Source: Pseudidiomarina woesei
GTDB lineage: Bacteria > Pseudomonadota > Gammaproteobacteria > Enterobacterales > Alteromonadaceae
Reading direction: 5' to 3'
Assembly: GCF_001418345.1 (NCBI RefSeq)
Contig: NZ_LIPW01000002.1
Coordinates: 186,001 to 250,000 of the forward strand
Length of the DNA stretch: 64,000 nt
Shown here piece by piece: positions 40,380-51,913 of the stretch; within the stretch, counting starts at the first letter, position 1; every line of letters begins with the position of its first letter. The notes beneath the pieces are model-generated. The model worked only from the letters and a program-made list of their open reading frames with translations, made no database searches and was not told the DNA's origin. Made by a program: the position numbers and the translations under genes.

Positions 40380-41302
40380 ATACAGACCGCACCCTTGCTG
40401 AATTAATTGAAGTTATTCCTGATGCTGCCATGGTGGTTAACCGAAACAGTGAATTTGTATTGGTTAACCGTATGTTGGTTGACATGTTTGGCTATGACAA
40501 AAAGCGTGAACTGCTTGGTCAAAGCTTGGATATGCTTTTGCCTGATGCGGTTCGCGGTGCTCACCAAAATCATGTAAATGCATTTTTTGCGCGCGGTGAA
40601 AATCGGCCCATGGGCAAAGGCTTTAAGTTTGTCGGTCAGCGCAAAGATGGCAGCACCATTTACGTCGAAATTATGCTTAGTCATGTGGAGCTTGAGGATG
40701 GCGCATATGCCATTGCCTTTGTGCGTGATACGACTTCTCTTAAGCTCACTGAAGACAAAATACGACGTGAACTCGAACATGAGCGAGCCCTGGCGTTAAC
40801 TGATCATTTAACCGGCCTTGCGAACCGCCGTTCGTTTGTTGAAGAGCTTGAAACCGATATTCTTGAACTACGTGAACATGGCTGGCAATTTGCCGTATGT
40901 TTCATTGATTTAGATGATTTTAAACGCATTAATGACACCCAAGGTCATGAAGTTGGTGATAATGTTCTACAACACGTCGCTTCAGTGATTAAAAACGGTT
41001 GCCGTGGTTCAGACCTCGTGGCACGTGTTGGTGGTGATGAGTTTGCTACCATTCACCCAGGCGCAACTCTTGAAGATGCCTTGCATGTACTTGAGCGGGT
41101 GCGAGAGCGTTTAATGCATGAGCTTGCCGACCATAACTGGCCAGTGACGTTATCAATGGGGGTTTGCCATTGCGGAGATCAGACGATAAATTACGATGTT
41201 GCGGGTATTTTGCGCGCTGCCGATGCAGCGATGTACGAGGCTAAACAACAGGGCAAGAATCAGATTAAGATTGCGCGCGTTGCTGCTTCAAATTGCGAAT
41301 AA
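40376..41302 (+). CDS. PAS-GGDEF diguanylate cyclase
   Basis: This 308-aa cytosolic protein has an N-terminal PAS domain (about 5-118; IPDAAMVVNRNSEFVLVNRMLVDMFGY) and a GGDEF domain (about 140-300) with GGDEF preceded by RGSD (I-site). It is coupled by a four-base overlap to the upstream CHASE-GGDEF gene, so two cyclases with an external and an internal sensor come from one transcript. The 3' end overlaps the convergent GGDEF-EAL gene by 38 bp. Confidence 0.94.
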   Translation: MNTDRTLAELIEVIPDAAMVVNRNSEFVLVNRMLVDMFGYDKKRELLGQSLDMLLPDAVRGAHQNHVNAFFARGENRPMGKGFKFVGQRKDGSTIYVEIMLSHVELEDGAYAIAFVRDTTSLKLTEDKIRRELEHERALALTDHLTGLANRRSFVEELETDILELREHGWQFAVCFIDLDDFKRINDTQGHEVGDNVLQHVASVIKNGCRGSDLVARVGGDEFATIHPGATLEDALHVLERVRERLMHELADHNWPVTLSMGVCHCGDQTINYDVAGILRAADAAMYEAKQQGKNQIKIARVAASNCE

Positions 41303-42782
41303 AGGTAATTAAATGCTCAATGGGCATTGGGCGCGCATACAAATAGCCTTGAAACTCTTCACAACCGGCGTTCATTAGGTAATTTGCTTGTGCGTGTGTT
41401 TCGACACCTTCGGCAACCACCCGCAGATGAAGCGCTTGTGCCATAGCTAAAATAGTGCGCACAAGTTTCGCATCTTGCTTGTTTTTGACGATATCTTTGA
41501 CAAAGCTTTGGTCTATTTTTACTTCTTGAATAGGCAGTAACCGTAACGTATTCAACGAAGAATAACCGGTTCCAAAATCATCCAGCGAAACTTGAACCCC
41601 TTTTTCGTGAAGTACATTCAGAACACCTTTAATACCTTCTAAGTTTAACAGCGCCGCGCTCTCGGTCAGCTCTAACTCAATGACAGACCAGTCACCCGGT
41701 AACGAAGACAGGTTTGCGATAAAGCGCTCGCAACTTTCGCTATTGTTAAAGTCAGCGGCAGAGACATTAAACGACACTCGTTTAATGTCACGATAAAGTA
41801 ATTCGTTCGAGATTAATTCGTGTATGGCTTGGCGCATCACAAAGTCTGTAATTGCGCAAATTAAACCATTCTCTTCGGCCAGAGGAATAAAGTCAGAGGG
41901 GGGAATCATGCCTTTTTTCGGGTGATGCCAACGCACTAGCACCTCAACGCCGGTCATGATGTTTTTCTGTACGCAAAACTGTGGTTGGTAAACTACCGTT
42001 AATTGCTTTTGTGCAACCGCTTCTTTTAGGTCAAGTAATAGCTGCGCGCGCGCTGAAACAATTTGACTTAACTCGGCATTAAACAATTTATATGAGCCGC
42101 GAGCCGAGTTTTTGGCTTCATCTAACGCCAAGGTTGCTGCGTCAATAAGGGTATTTGCTGTGTTGCCATCGCGAGGGTACAGCGAAATACCGGCGCTACT
42201 TGAGAAGTTAAGTCGCGGCGCTTCGGCAACATGCAAGTTTTCAATGCGCCGTTGTATGTTTTGAATAAGCGGCACAACAGCGTCAGGCCAGCGCGAGTCG
42301 GGTAGGGCTATGGCGAATTCATCGCCCCCAAATCGCGCTAATAACGCCTGTTGATGACAAGAGTCGCGAATAATATCTGCAATTTGCACTAAAAAGCGGT
42401 CGCCAGCTTCAAGGTTGACGTGGCTGTTAATTTGTTTGAAACCGTCAATATTGAGAATAATGACGGTTAGGTTGTGATCTTTGTTTTTGGCGTAAGCCAA
42501 TTCACTGTTCAGTTCGCGCTCAAACATGTGCCGATTTAATAACAGCGTTAACCCATCGCGCTCAGAAAAATTGCGTTCACGTTGTAGGGCTCGGTGGGCA
42601 AGAATATAGAGCATAAAGGCAGTGACCGTAACATAAGCCCAACCTTTGTAGGTTTGTAATTGGGTTAAATAAGAAGACTCGGCGGCGAGGGTAAAAACAA
42701 AACGATCTGAAAAGCTAATCCAGATATAGCCTAAGAATAAATAGAGAAACGCAATGGCTGCGGCTGTGCGACGCGGCGACAT
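41265..42782 (-). CDS. Membrane GGDEF-EAL dual-domain c-di-GMP enzyme
   Basis: This 505-aa protein has two membrane helices (about 9-27 and 47-64) with a short loop between, a GGDEF domain (GGDEF at 152-156) and an EAL domain from about 255. The usual I-site is absent (HQQA in place of RxxD). In the EAL domain the signature reads EVL, but the Asn of FNVSAADF, the Glu of ELTES, DD of LDDFGTG, the Lys of KIDQSF, the Glu of VAEGVE and the Gln of FQGYLY are all present, so phosphodiesterase activity is likely. Its ribosome-binding site is covered by a 10-bp anti-SD upstream. Confidence 0.93.
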   Translation of the reverse strand: MSPRRTAAAIAFLYLFLGYIWISFSDRFVFTLAAESSYLTQLQTYKGWAYVTVTAFMLYILAHRALQRERNFSERDGLTLLLNRHMFERELNSELAYAKNKDHNLTVIILNIDGFKQINSHVNLEAGDRFLVQIADIIRDSCHQQALLARFGGDEFAIALPDSRWPDAVVPLIQNIQRRIENLHVAEAPRLNFSSSAGISLYPRDGNTANTLIDAATLALDEAKNSARGSYKLFNAELSQIVSARAQLLLDLKEAVAQKQLTVVYQPQFCVQKNIMTGVEVLVRWHHPKKGMIPPSDFIPLAEENGLICAITDFVMRQAIHELISNELLYRDIKRVSFNVSAADFNNSESCERFIANLSSLPGDWSVIELELTESAALLNLEGIKGVLNVLHEKGVQVSLDDFGTGYSSLNTLRLLPIQEVKIDQSFVKDIVKNKQDAKLVRTILAMAQALHLRVVAEGVETHAQANYLMNAGCEEFQGYLYARPMPIEHLITFIRNLKQQRAQS

Positions 42783-42785
42783 ATA

Positions 42786-42842
42786 CTGCTCCTTGTCGTG
42801 TTGTTTTACCGTTTAGGTAAAATTTACATTAGCAAGGAGCAG
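42786..42842 (-). promoter_or_regulatory. SD-sequestering inverted repeat ahead of the GGDEF-EAL gene
   Basis: In the minus-strand transcript CTGCTCCTTG (42833-42842) can pair perfectly with CAAGGAGCAG (42786-42795), which is the ribosome-binding site three bases before the ATG at 42782. Between them lies a second hairpin (TTTTACC / GGTAAAA, 42804-42822, loop five). The frmB stop is 15 bases upstream of the outer repeat. Confidence 0.6.
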
Positions 42843-42857
42843 AAAATTTAACCACAT

Positions 42858-44826
<1,969 letters not shown>

Positions 44827-44881
44827 TCATGTATGAGAAGGGTAGTTTAACCCTTACGGTGGAAAATTAAAAAAGGCTCAT

Positions 44882-44917
44882 AAAAAAGCCGCTCTGTAGC
44901 TAGGCTAGCAGAGCGGC
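44882..44917 (-). terminator. Rho-independent terminator of the M16 peptidase gene
   Basis: On the minus strand GCCGCTCTG pairs with CAGAGCGGC around a 12-base loop and is followed by TTTTTTA, 35 bases after the M16 stop. Confidence 0.88.
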
Positions 44918-44952
44918 AATAGGTGCAGAATACTACATTAGTTGAACGTGTG

Positions 44953-47739
44953 TTACAGCGGGTTACCATCGCTATCAAGCATAGTCACTTCACCTAAGTT
45001 CAAACTACGAACTTCGTCAGTGATTGTTGCTGCGTCGCCAATAATAACCCAAGTAAGTGACTCCGGATTAATTAGCGTATTTGCGTTGGCTTTCACGTCA
45101 TCTAAGGTAATAGACGTTACACGCTCGGCATAGTTCTCTAACCATGCCATATCTTTACCTTTATCTAACGTACCCACAATGGCACTTAGCAATGCGCCTT
45201 TAGTTTCGTAGGCGCCTGGCAGTTTCGCCGTTTTGTTCATTTGAACTTTCTCAAGCTCTGCTGCTGTTGCTGGCTTTTTGGTTTGGTACTGGGTCAACTC
45301 TTTTACGATTTCTTGAATCGACTCTTTGGTTTTATCAGTTTGTACCGGCGCCATGGTAATGAACATACCGGCTTCATTGTAGCTAGACCAAATAGTACGG
45401 GCACCGTAAGACCAACCTTTGTCTTCGCGTAGGTTCATGTTGATGCGGCTGGTGAAACTGCCGCCCAAAATGGTATTGGTCACGTCTAATGCTTCAGCGT
45501 TATCAACGCGCTCAGATGGTGCTAAATGCCCCGCTAAAATAGTTGATTGTGGTGCGCCGGGTTGGTCAATAATGTACACACGCTGCTGTGGCTGCATGGC
45601 AACATCGGTGAACTGCTTGGTTGGCTTCGCTGTCGCTGGAGCCTGCCAGTTGCTCAGGGCCGCTTCCAACATTGGCTTAATTTCAGCTTCTGTTGTGGCA
45701 CCCACAATAACTAAGCGTGCATTGTCAGGGCGCAACCATGTATTACGGTAACTAATTAAGTCATCACGAGTTAATGACGTGATTGAAGCTTCAGTACCCG
45801 AGCCGGTTAACGGCACACCATAAGCATGGTTATCACCAAAAATTAAACCTGGCAGAATACGAATTGCCTGGCTGGTTGGTGAGGCTTTCTCTTTCTTAAT
45901 ATTTTCTAGCCAGTTGCCGCGTTTACGTTCAATTTCATCTTCGGCAAAGGCGGCATTTTGTACCACGTCAGCAAAAATCGCTAAGCTTGGCTCAAGATTT
46001 GCTACCAAACTGTCCATGGATACGGTTGAGCTGTCGATACCTGCGTTGGTGTACAAGTTGGTGCCGAGCATCTCTAGTTCACGAGCGATGTCTTGCGATG
46101 TGCGCTGTGCGGTACCTTCACGCAGCATGCTCATGGCAAAGCTAGCGGTACCCACTTTACCACCGAAATCTGAAGCGTAACCGCTATCAAAGCTTAAGTT
46201 CATTTGTACAGTAGGTACGTCGTGACGTTCAGCTAAAGCCACTTCAAGGCCGTTTGACAGGGTAAAAGTGGTTAGCTCTGGCAAATCAAGCTTGGGCAAC
46301 TCGCCAACTTCAGGAAGTTTAGAGCGGTCAGCTTGTGCCGCTGCTGGCTGATAACGCGGCTGTGGCACAACGTTTAGTACAAATGCACCATCGCTTAACC
46401 AGCGTTTTGCGGCGGCTTGAATGTCGGCCGGGGTAGCACTTTTTAGTTGTTCAAATTCGGCTTTGTAGAAACCAGGGTCGCCATGGTAAACCTCACCAGC
46501 GGCTAGCAAGTCTGACTTACCACCAAAGCCACCAATACGCTCTGCACCACGAACAAAGTCGGCTACACCAGAGAACTTCACGCGCGCTAGCTCTTCAGCA
46601 GTTGGGCCTTCGGCAATAATTTTCGCAAGCTCTTCGTCAATAATGGCTTCAATGCGCTCAAGTTCGACACCAGGTTTGGCATCGGCAATCACGAAGAACT
46701 GGCCGGCAAGGGTACGTTCATATTGGAAGCCAGAAACCATACTGGCAATTTGCTCTTCGTGAACTAGGCGCTGATACAGACGCGAGTTTTTACCGCTTGC
46801 TAAAATACTGGTTAGCAAATTCAAGTAAGTTGAGTCGGTGGTACCCATTTCAGCAGTATTCCACAGCTTATAAACTCGTGCTGCAGGCACGTTGTCTTCC
46901 ATTGTGGCGCGCTTGGTGCCGGTTCTTTTCGCAACCCAGCTTTCTAATTTCTGTAGCGGCTTACCCGGTGCAATATGGCCAAAGTATTTCTGCATTTTTT
47001 CTTTCGCAGTCGCAACATCAATGTCGCCGGCCAAAACAACCACCGCGTTAGCGGCACCGTAGTAGTCGTTAAACCACTGATGCACGTCTTCTAAAGACGC
47101 AGCATTTAGGTCTTCCATCGAACCAATGGTTGACCACGAGTATGGGTGACCTTCAGGGAAGGTTTGTTCAGCTAAGAAGCCAAATACACGGCCATAAGGC
47201 TGAGCTTCGCCTTGGCGCTTCTCGTTTTGTACAACGCCGCGTTGCTCATCAAGCTTGGCTTGGGTAACAGCACCAAGCAAGTGACCCATACGATCAGATT
47301 CCATCCATAACGCCATGTCGAGCGCCGGGGTTGGTACGTTTTGGAAGTAGTTGGTACGGTCACTGTTGGTGGTGCCGTTCATGTCGGTAGCACCTGCACG
47401 TTCAAACGGACCGAAATATTCGTCATCATAGTTTTCGGTGCCGTTAAACATTAAGTGTTCAAATAAATGCGCAAAGCCGGTTTGACCTTGTTTTTCGTCT
47501 TTTGAACCTACGGCGTACCAAACGTTTACCGCCACAATAGGCGCTTTACGGTCTTCATGAACAACAACGCGTAGACCGTTATCTAAAGTGAAGCTTTCGT
47601 AGTTAATGGCAACGTTCGGGAACTGTTGGGCTGCAACTGCTGTAGTTTCGGTAGCTGGTGCATTGTTTGCGGTAGCTTGGCAGCCGGTCAGTAATACAGA
47701 AGCAACAGCGACAGCCGTTAGCGTATGACGAAATTTCAT
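44953..47739 (-). CDS. M16-family zinc peptidase lipoprotein
   Basis: This 928-aa periplasmic/outer-membrane protease has a lipoprotein signal (Cys20 in LLTGCQA). The N-terminal half holds the inverted zinc motif HLFEHLMFNGT (HxxEH) and the third ligand Glu in ERGVVQNEKRQG. The C-terminal half repeats the fold (FTLSNGLEVALAERHDVPTVQ) without a working HxxEH, as is normal for one-chain M16B/pitrilysin-type enzymes. It likely degrades peptides in the periplasm. Divergent from udk across 193 bp; it ends at a strong terminator. Confidence 0.95.
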   Translation of the reverse strand: MKFRHTLTAVAVASVLLTGCQATANNAPATETTAVAAQQFPNVAINYESFTLDNGLRVVVHEDRKAPIVAVNVWYAVGSKDEKQGQTGFAHLFEHLMFNGTENYDDEYFGPFERAGATDMNGTTNSDRTNYFQNVPTPALDMALWMESDRMGHLLGAVTQAKLDEQRGVVQNEKRQGEAQPYGRVFGFLAEQTFPEGHPYSWSTIGSMEDLNAASLEDVHQWFNDYYGAANAVVVLAGDIDVATAKEKMQKYFGHIAPGKPLQKLESWVAKRTGTKRATMEDNVPAARVYKLWNTAEMGTTDSTYLNLLTSILASGKNSRLYQRLVHEEQIASMVSGFQYERTLAGQFFVIADAKPGVELERIEAIIDEELAKIIAEGPTAEELARVKFSGVADFVRGAERIGGFGGKSDLLAAGEVYHGDPGFYKAEFEQLKSATPADIQAAAKRWLSDGAFVLNVVPQPRYQPAAAQADRSKLPEVGELPKLDLPELTTFTLSNGLEVALAERHDVPTVQMNLSFDSGYASDFGGKVGTASFAMSMLREGTAQRTSQDIARELEMLGTNLYTNAGIDSSTVSMDSLVANLEPSLAIFADVVQNAAFAEDEIERKRGNWLENIKKEKASPTSQAIRILPGLIFGDNHAYGVPLTGSGTEASITSLTRDDLISYRNTWLRPDNARLVIVGATTEAEIKPMLEAALSNWQAPATAKPTKQFTDVAMQPQQRVYIIDQPGAPQSTILAGHLAPSERVDNAEALDVTNTILGGSFTSRINMNLREDKGWSYGARTIWSSYNEAGMFITMAPVQTDKTKESIQEIVKELTQYQTKKPATAAELEKVQMNKTAKLPGAYETKGALLSAIVGTLDKGKDMAWLENYAERVTSITLDDVKANANTLINPESLTWVIIGDAATITDEVRSLNLGEVTMLDSDGNPL

Positions 47740-47932
47740 AGTCGGTTTCCTTGTTTATACCTAACATGAATAAATTAATGTGTGGCTATCATAGCCAACC
47801 TTGGCAACCGAGCCTATGAATTCGCGGCGCAAAAATGTAACAAGATTGTTCAAACTTTTACAAAGCTTCCATTTAGCCGCCTAATCGACGATAATTCTCG
47901 GCTGTTGTCGGGCAAAAAGAAAGAAGTTAAGC

Positions 47933-48565
47933 GTGGGAAAAACAACCATCATCGCCATTGCAGGCGCATCTGCATCGGGTAAAAGTTTATTTGCATCAAC
48001 CGTTTACCAAGAGCTCGTGGCTGAGCTTGGTGGGCAAGGTATTGCTATATTGGCTGAAGACGCTTATTACCGTGACCAAAGCCACATGAGTTTTGAGCAG
48101 CGTCAGTTGACCAACTACGACCACCCGTCGGCATTTGAACATGAGTTGTTGGTTGAGCATTTAGAGCAGCTTCGTCAAGGCCAAGCTATTGAAATGCCTC
48201 AATACAGTTATAAAACCCATACACGCTTGCCAGACACCATAAAAATTAGTCCAGGGAAGGTCATCATGGTTGAAGGAATTCTTCTGCTTAACGACCCTAA
48301 CCTGCGAAAAATATTCGATATTTCTGTGTTTATGGATACGCCGCTTGATGTTTGTTTGCTGCGCCGTATGACACGAGATGTGGAAGAACGCGGCCGTACG
48401 ATTCAGTCAGTAGCAGAGCAGTATCAAGAAACCGTGCGTCCCGCCTTTTTTGAGTTTATTCTGCCTTCGAAGCAATTTGCTGATTTAGTGGTTACCCGTG
48501 GTGGCCACAATGAAATTGCCATCGATTTAATTAAATCAAAAATTCGCCAGTTGCTGGCTGAATAA
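47933..48565 (+). CDS. udk: Uridine kinase
   Basis: This 210-aa enzyme phosphorylates uridine and cytidine in pyrimidine salvage. P-loop GASASGKS is at residues 11-18; [41 protein letters not shown] and [17 protein letters not shown]-like segments match E. coli Udk. The start is GTG at 47933 with AAGAAG upstream at fair spacing; no better ATG exists before the P-loop. A nucleoside transporter gene follows 36 bp later, consistent with a uridine uptake and trapping operon. Confidence 0.95.
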   Translation: MGKTTIIAIAGASASGKSLFASTVYQELVAELGGQGIAILAEDAYYRDQSHMSFEQRQLTNYDHPSAFEHELLVEHLEQLRQGQAIEMPQYSYKTHTRLPDTIKISPGKVIMVEGILLLNDPNLRKIFDISVFMDTPLDVCLLRRMTRDVEERGRTIQSVAEQYQETVRPAFFEFILPSKQFADLVVTRGGHNEIAIDLIKSKIRQLLAE

Positions 48566-48601
48566 TCCGATAAATAACGATAACAAAAACGGCATTTACT
48601 T

Positions 48602-49849
48602 ATGAATAGTTTTCTTGGAATCGCGATCATCTTATTGGTTGCTTATTTATTTTCTAGTAACCGTAAACAGATTCGCTGGCGCACCGTAGGCGGGGCATTT
48701 GCATTTCAATTAGCATTGGGTGCGTTTGTGCTTTATGTGCCATTTGGGCAAGACGTTTTATATGCGGTCGCCTCGGGCGTCGCTAAAGTAATTGCTTTTA
48801 CCAACGCCGGTATTCAGTTTATGTTTGGTGGCTTAGCGTCGGCCGATTTTGGCTTCGTGTTCGCCATTCAAGTGCTTAGCGTTATTGTCTTTTTCTCGTC
48901 TTTAATTTCGGTGCTGTATTACTTAGGTATTATGAAGTGGATTATCCGCGTGTTGGGTGGTTCATTGCAAAAAATAATCGGTAGTAGCCGTCCTGAATCA
49001 ATGTCAGCTGCCGCTAACGTATTTGTTGGCCAAACCGAAGCACCCATGATGGTACGCCCATTTATTGCCAGCATGACACGCTCAGAATTATTTGCGGTTA
49101 TGGTTGGTGGTATGGCGTCAGTGTCAGGCTCTGTATTGGCTGGCTATGCTGGTGTTGGGGTTGAGCTGAAATACCTTATTGCCGCCAGTTTTATGGCAGC
49201 ACCTGCTGGCTTGTTAATGGCCAAAATGATAATTCCAGAAACCGAAAAACCGCGCGAAGATATTGAAAATATTATCGCCGGCGCAGGTGATGGCGCAAAA
49301 ACCGACGATGTTGAGGTTGAAGACCGCGCGGTTAACGTCATTGATGCCGCCGCTGCGGGCGCCTCCAGCGGTGTGCAACTCGCTATTAATGTGGGGGCTA
49401 TGTTGATTGCTTTCGTGGCACTTATTGCACTAATTAACGGCATGTTTGGGTGGGTTGGCGGCTGGTTTGGCTACCCAGACTTATCGCTGCAACAACTCTT
49501 TGGTTATATTTTCCAACCAGTTGCGTATGTGCTGGGCGTTAGCTGGGACGAAGCGCAGCTTGCTGGTAGCTTTATCGGCCAAAAGCTGGTGATTAATGAG
49601 TTCGTAGCATACCTCGACTTTGTGAACTACAAAGATCAGTTAAGCATGCACAGCCAAGTGATTATTACCTTCGTACTCTGTGGTTTTGCTAACTTTTCAT
49701 CCATTGCAATTTTGCTTGGTGGGCTAGGTGGTATGGCGCCAAGCCGTCGTCATGACATTGCGCGCCTAGGCTTAAAAGCATTATTAGCGGCAACTCTTGC
49801 AAATATGATGAGCGCCGCCATTGCTGGTTTCTTCTTTACGCTTGGTTAA
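48602..49849 (+). CDS. nupC: NupC-type concentrative nucleoside transporter
   Basis: This 415-aa inner-membrane symporter of the CNT family imports nucleosides with H+ or Na+. The conserved core is visible: [49 protein letters not shown] and the C-terminal GxKxVxNEFVAY loop, here [15 protein letters not shown], followed by [17 protein letters not shown]. It follows udk on the same strand; together they take up uridine and convert it to UMP. It ends near an 11-bp hairpin shared with the convergent tesB. Confidence 0.94.
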   Translation: MNSFLGIAIILLVAYLFSSNRKQIRWRTVGGAFAFQLALGAFVLYVPFGQDVLYAVASGVAKVIAFTNAGIQFMFGGLASADFGFVFAIQVLSVIVFFSSLISVLYYLGIMKWIIRVLGGSLQKIIGSSRPESMSAAANVFVGQTEAPMMVRPFIASMTRSELFAVMVGGMASVSGSVLAGYAGVGVELKYLIAASFMAAPAGLLMAKMIIPETEKPREDIENIIAGAGDGAKTDDVEVEDRAVNVIDAAAAGASSGVQLAINVGAMLIAFVALIALINGMFGWVGGWFGYPDLSLQQLFGYIFQPVAYVLGVSWDEAQLAGSFIGQKLVINEFVAYLDFVNYKDQLSMHSQVIITFVLCGFANFSSIAILLGGLGGMAPSRRHDIARLGLKALLAATLANMMSAAIAGFFFTLG

Positions 49850-49862
49850 CGAGCGAGTCAGC

Positions 49863-49892
49863 TAAGCGCTAGGGCTAACCGCCTAGCGCTTA
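49863..49892. terminator. Hairpin between convergent nupC and tesB
   Basis: A perfect 11-bp inverted repeat (TAAGCGCTAGG / CCTAGCGCTTA, 8-base loop) lies 14 bases after nupC and overlaps the last codons of tesB, including its TAG. No long T run follows; it may end both transcripts. Confidence 0.6.
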
Positions 49893-50740
49893 CGCATCAC
49901 ACCTTCTTGCATAGTCGAGGCCACCAAGGTGCCGTCGCGACTAAATATCTGACCACGAACCAAGCCGCGAGCTCCAGTAGCTGCTGGGCTGTCTATGGCA
50001 TATAGCAACCAGTCGTCCATACGAAAGTCTTTATGAAACCACATAGAATGGTCAATGGTGGCCATTTGAATGTTGGGCTGCGCAAAGCTGTGGCCGTGCG
50101 GCTGCAGGGCAGTCGGTAAAAAGTTAAAGTCTGAGGCGTAAGCCAATAAATATTTGTGTACACGCGGGTCATCTGGCATGTCGCCATTAGCGCGAATCCA
50201 AACATAACGGCGCGGTTCATCAACCACAGGTTTAAATGGATTATTAGCGGTCACGAAACGCATTTCTATCGGTTTTTCGCAAATAAATTTGTTACGAATA
50301 GCCTCTGGTATGAGTTCGGCATGTTCACGATAAATATCAATATCAGAAACCAAGCCTTCTGGGCCCGGTACTTCAGGCATGCTGTCTTGGTGTTCAAAAC
50401 CAGGCTCGTCAATTTGAAATGACGCAGTCATGTAAAAAATGGGCTTGCCGTATTGAATAGCTTGCACGCGGCGGGTTGAAAAACTTTTGCCATCGCGAAT
50501 ATTTTCTACATCGTAAACAATGGGTTTGTGGGCATCGCCTGGGCGCAAAAAATAGGTGTGTAGCGAGTGCACTTTGCGGTCTTCAGGCAAGGTTTCTTTG
50601 GCCGCCGATAACGCCTGACCAATCACTTGGCCGCCGAATACGGCGCCGAATCCTAAGTCTTGGCTTTGGCCGCGATAAATTCCTTGCTCAATGGTTTCTA
50701 GCTTCAATAAGTCTAGTAAATCGTGTAACACCTGACTCAT
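49883..50740 (-). CDS. tesB: Acyl-CoA thioesterase II
   Basis: This 285-aa double-hotdog thioesterase hydrolyses medium and long acyl-Co[35 protein letters not shown] opens the first hotdog; [38 protein letters not shown] and, in the second hotdog, [19 protein letters not shown] with the catalytic Asp and [25 protein letters not shown] with Thr/Gln follow E. coli TesB. It lies downstream of a PAS-GGDEF gene on the same strand (53 bp gap), probably independently expressed. Confidence 0.95.
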   Translation of the reverse strand: MSQVLHDLLDLLKLETIEQGIYRGQSQDLGFGAVFGGQVIGQALSAAKETLPEDRKVHSLHTYFLRPGDAHKPIVYDVENIRDGKSFSTRRVQAIQYGKPIFYMTASFQIDEPGFEHQDSMPEVPGPEGLVSDIDIYREHAELIPEAIRNKFICEKPIEMRFVTANNPFKPVVDEPRRYVWIRANGDMPDDPRVHKYLLAYASDFNFLPTALQPHGHSFAQPNIQMATIDHSMWFHKDFRMDDWLLYAIDSPAATGARGLVRGQIFSRDGTLVASTMQEGVMRKR

Positions 50741-50793
50741 ACGGTTTCCTTATCTGGTCTGATGAGTTCATTATAAGGCTTAAATAGTGCGCT

Positions 50794-51669
50794 TCAAGCG
50801 TTGCGTTTGGCTTTATACATGGCGTTATCAGCATGCAGAAGCAGTTTTTCAAGATCGTTACCATGCTGTTTTGACAGCGCAATACCAAAGCTTGCCGCTA
50901 AGTCAAACTGGATATTCGGTATGCTCGCTATTTGAATTGCTTTGCCTAAGGCGTGCTGAATTTTTTTTACAATAGCTTCGGCGTCGCTTTGCTGCTGAAT
51001 ACGTTCAAGTAGTACGACAAACTCATCACCGCCAATTCGAGCGACTGTGTCGTGGCTGCGCACCGCAGTACTTAGGCGCTGTGCTGCGGCATGCAGTATT
51101 TGGTCACCAATAGCATGGCCATATTTATCGTTTATTTCTTTAAAATGGTTTAAGTCAATGTAAACAATGGCGATGTCACTATGGTGCTCAAGCGCTTGGG
51201 TTGCGCGTTGATAAAAATAACTGCGATTAGGTAACTCGGTGAGAGGGTCAAACATTGCAAGCTTTTCAAGCTTCTCCAACAGCTGCTGGCGTTCTTTCTC
51301 TACTTTGCGTTGCGCTGTGACATCTCGTGCCACGGCCACGCGTAAATCATCTTTTTCTGAGTAGCGGGCAGACCAAAGTATGGTGGCAACCTCGCCACTT
51401 TTGCGAATATAGCGGTTTTCGAAATCAAACTTAACCACCCCCTGCATAATTTCGGTAGTGGCTTGGTGCGTGCGTTCATGGTCATCGGGATGCATAAACT
51501 CATACATGGAATGGCCAATCATTTCTTGCGGCGCGTAGCCAAATACCCGTTCTCCACCGGCGCTTACATAAATGAACTCGCCTTTCGGGTTCACCACACA
51601 AATAGCGTCAAGCAGTAAATCTATATACTCGCCGAGCGCTTCAAATGTTTTCAATTTAGGGTGCGTCAT
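50794..51669 (-). CDS. PAS-GGDEF diguanylate cyclase
   Basis: With the ATG at 51669 the protein has 291 aa: a PAS/PAC domain (about 15-125; IDLLLDAICVVNPKGEFIYVSAGGERVFGYAPQEMIG, then TILWSARYSEKDDLRVAVARDVT) and a GGDEF domain with the motif GGDEF and I-site RSHD five residues upstream. No membrane segment, so it senses an internal signal. The start is unsure: a frame continues to an ATG at 51723, and neither site has a strong Shine-Dalgarno. Confidence 0.88.
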   Translation of the reverse strand: MTHPKLKTFEALGEYIDLLLDAICVVNPKGEFIYVSAGGERVFGYAPQEMIGHSMYEFMHPDDHERTHQATTEIMQGVVKFDFENRYIRKSGEVATILWSARYSEKDDLRVAVARDVTAQRKVEKERQQLLEKLEKLAMFDPLTELPNRSYFYQRATQALEHHSDIAIVYIDLNHFKEINDKYGHAIGDQILHAAAQRLSTAVRSHDTVARIGGDEFVVLLERIQQQSDAEAIVKKIQHALGKAIQIASIPNIQFDLAASFGIALSKQHGNDLEKLLLHADNAMYKAKRNA

Positions 51670-51913
51670 GGTTTGATCATCGTTTCGTTTTATTACAAAG
51701 CTATTATTATTTGATCCACACATTGGTATGACATCTTATACCAATTGTTAGTAATGTTGCGAATACTTGTCATGCATCAATGTGTTAGGCGGTTGATCTT
51801 TGTCTTCTAAATACCCATAGTGATTAAATACTTAATATAAGTAAGCGCTATGGCTGAACCACAAATTTGTGTCTAAGCTTAAGGGATGCATCGTTTAGAT
51901 AAGGAGTTAGGCT

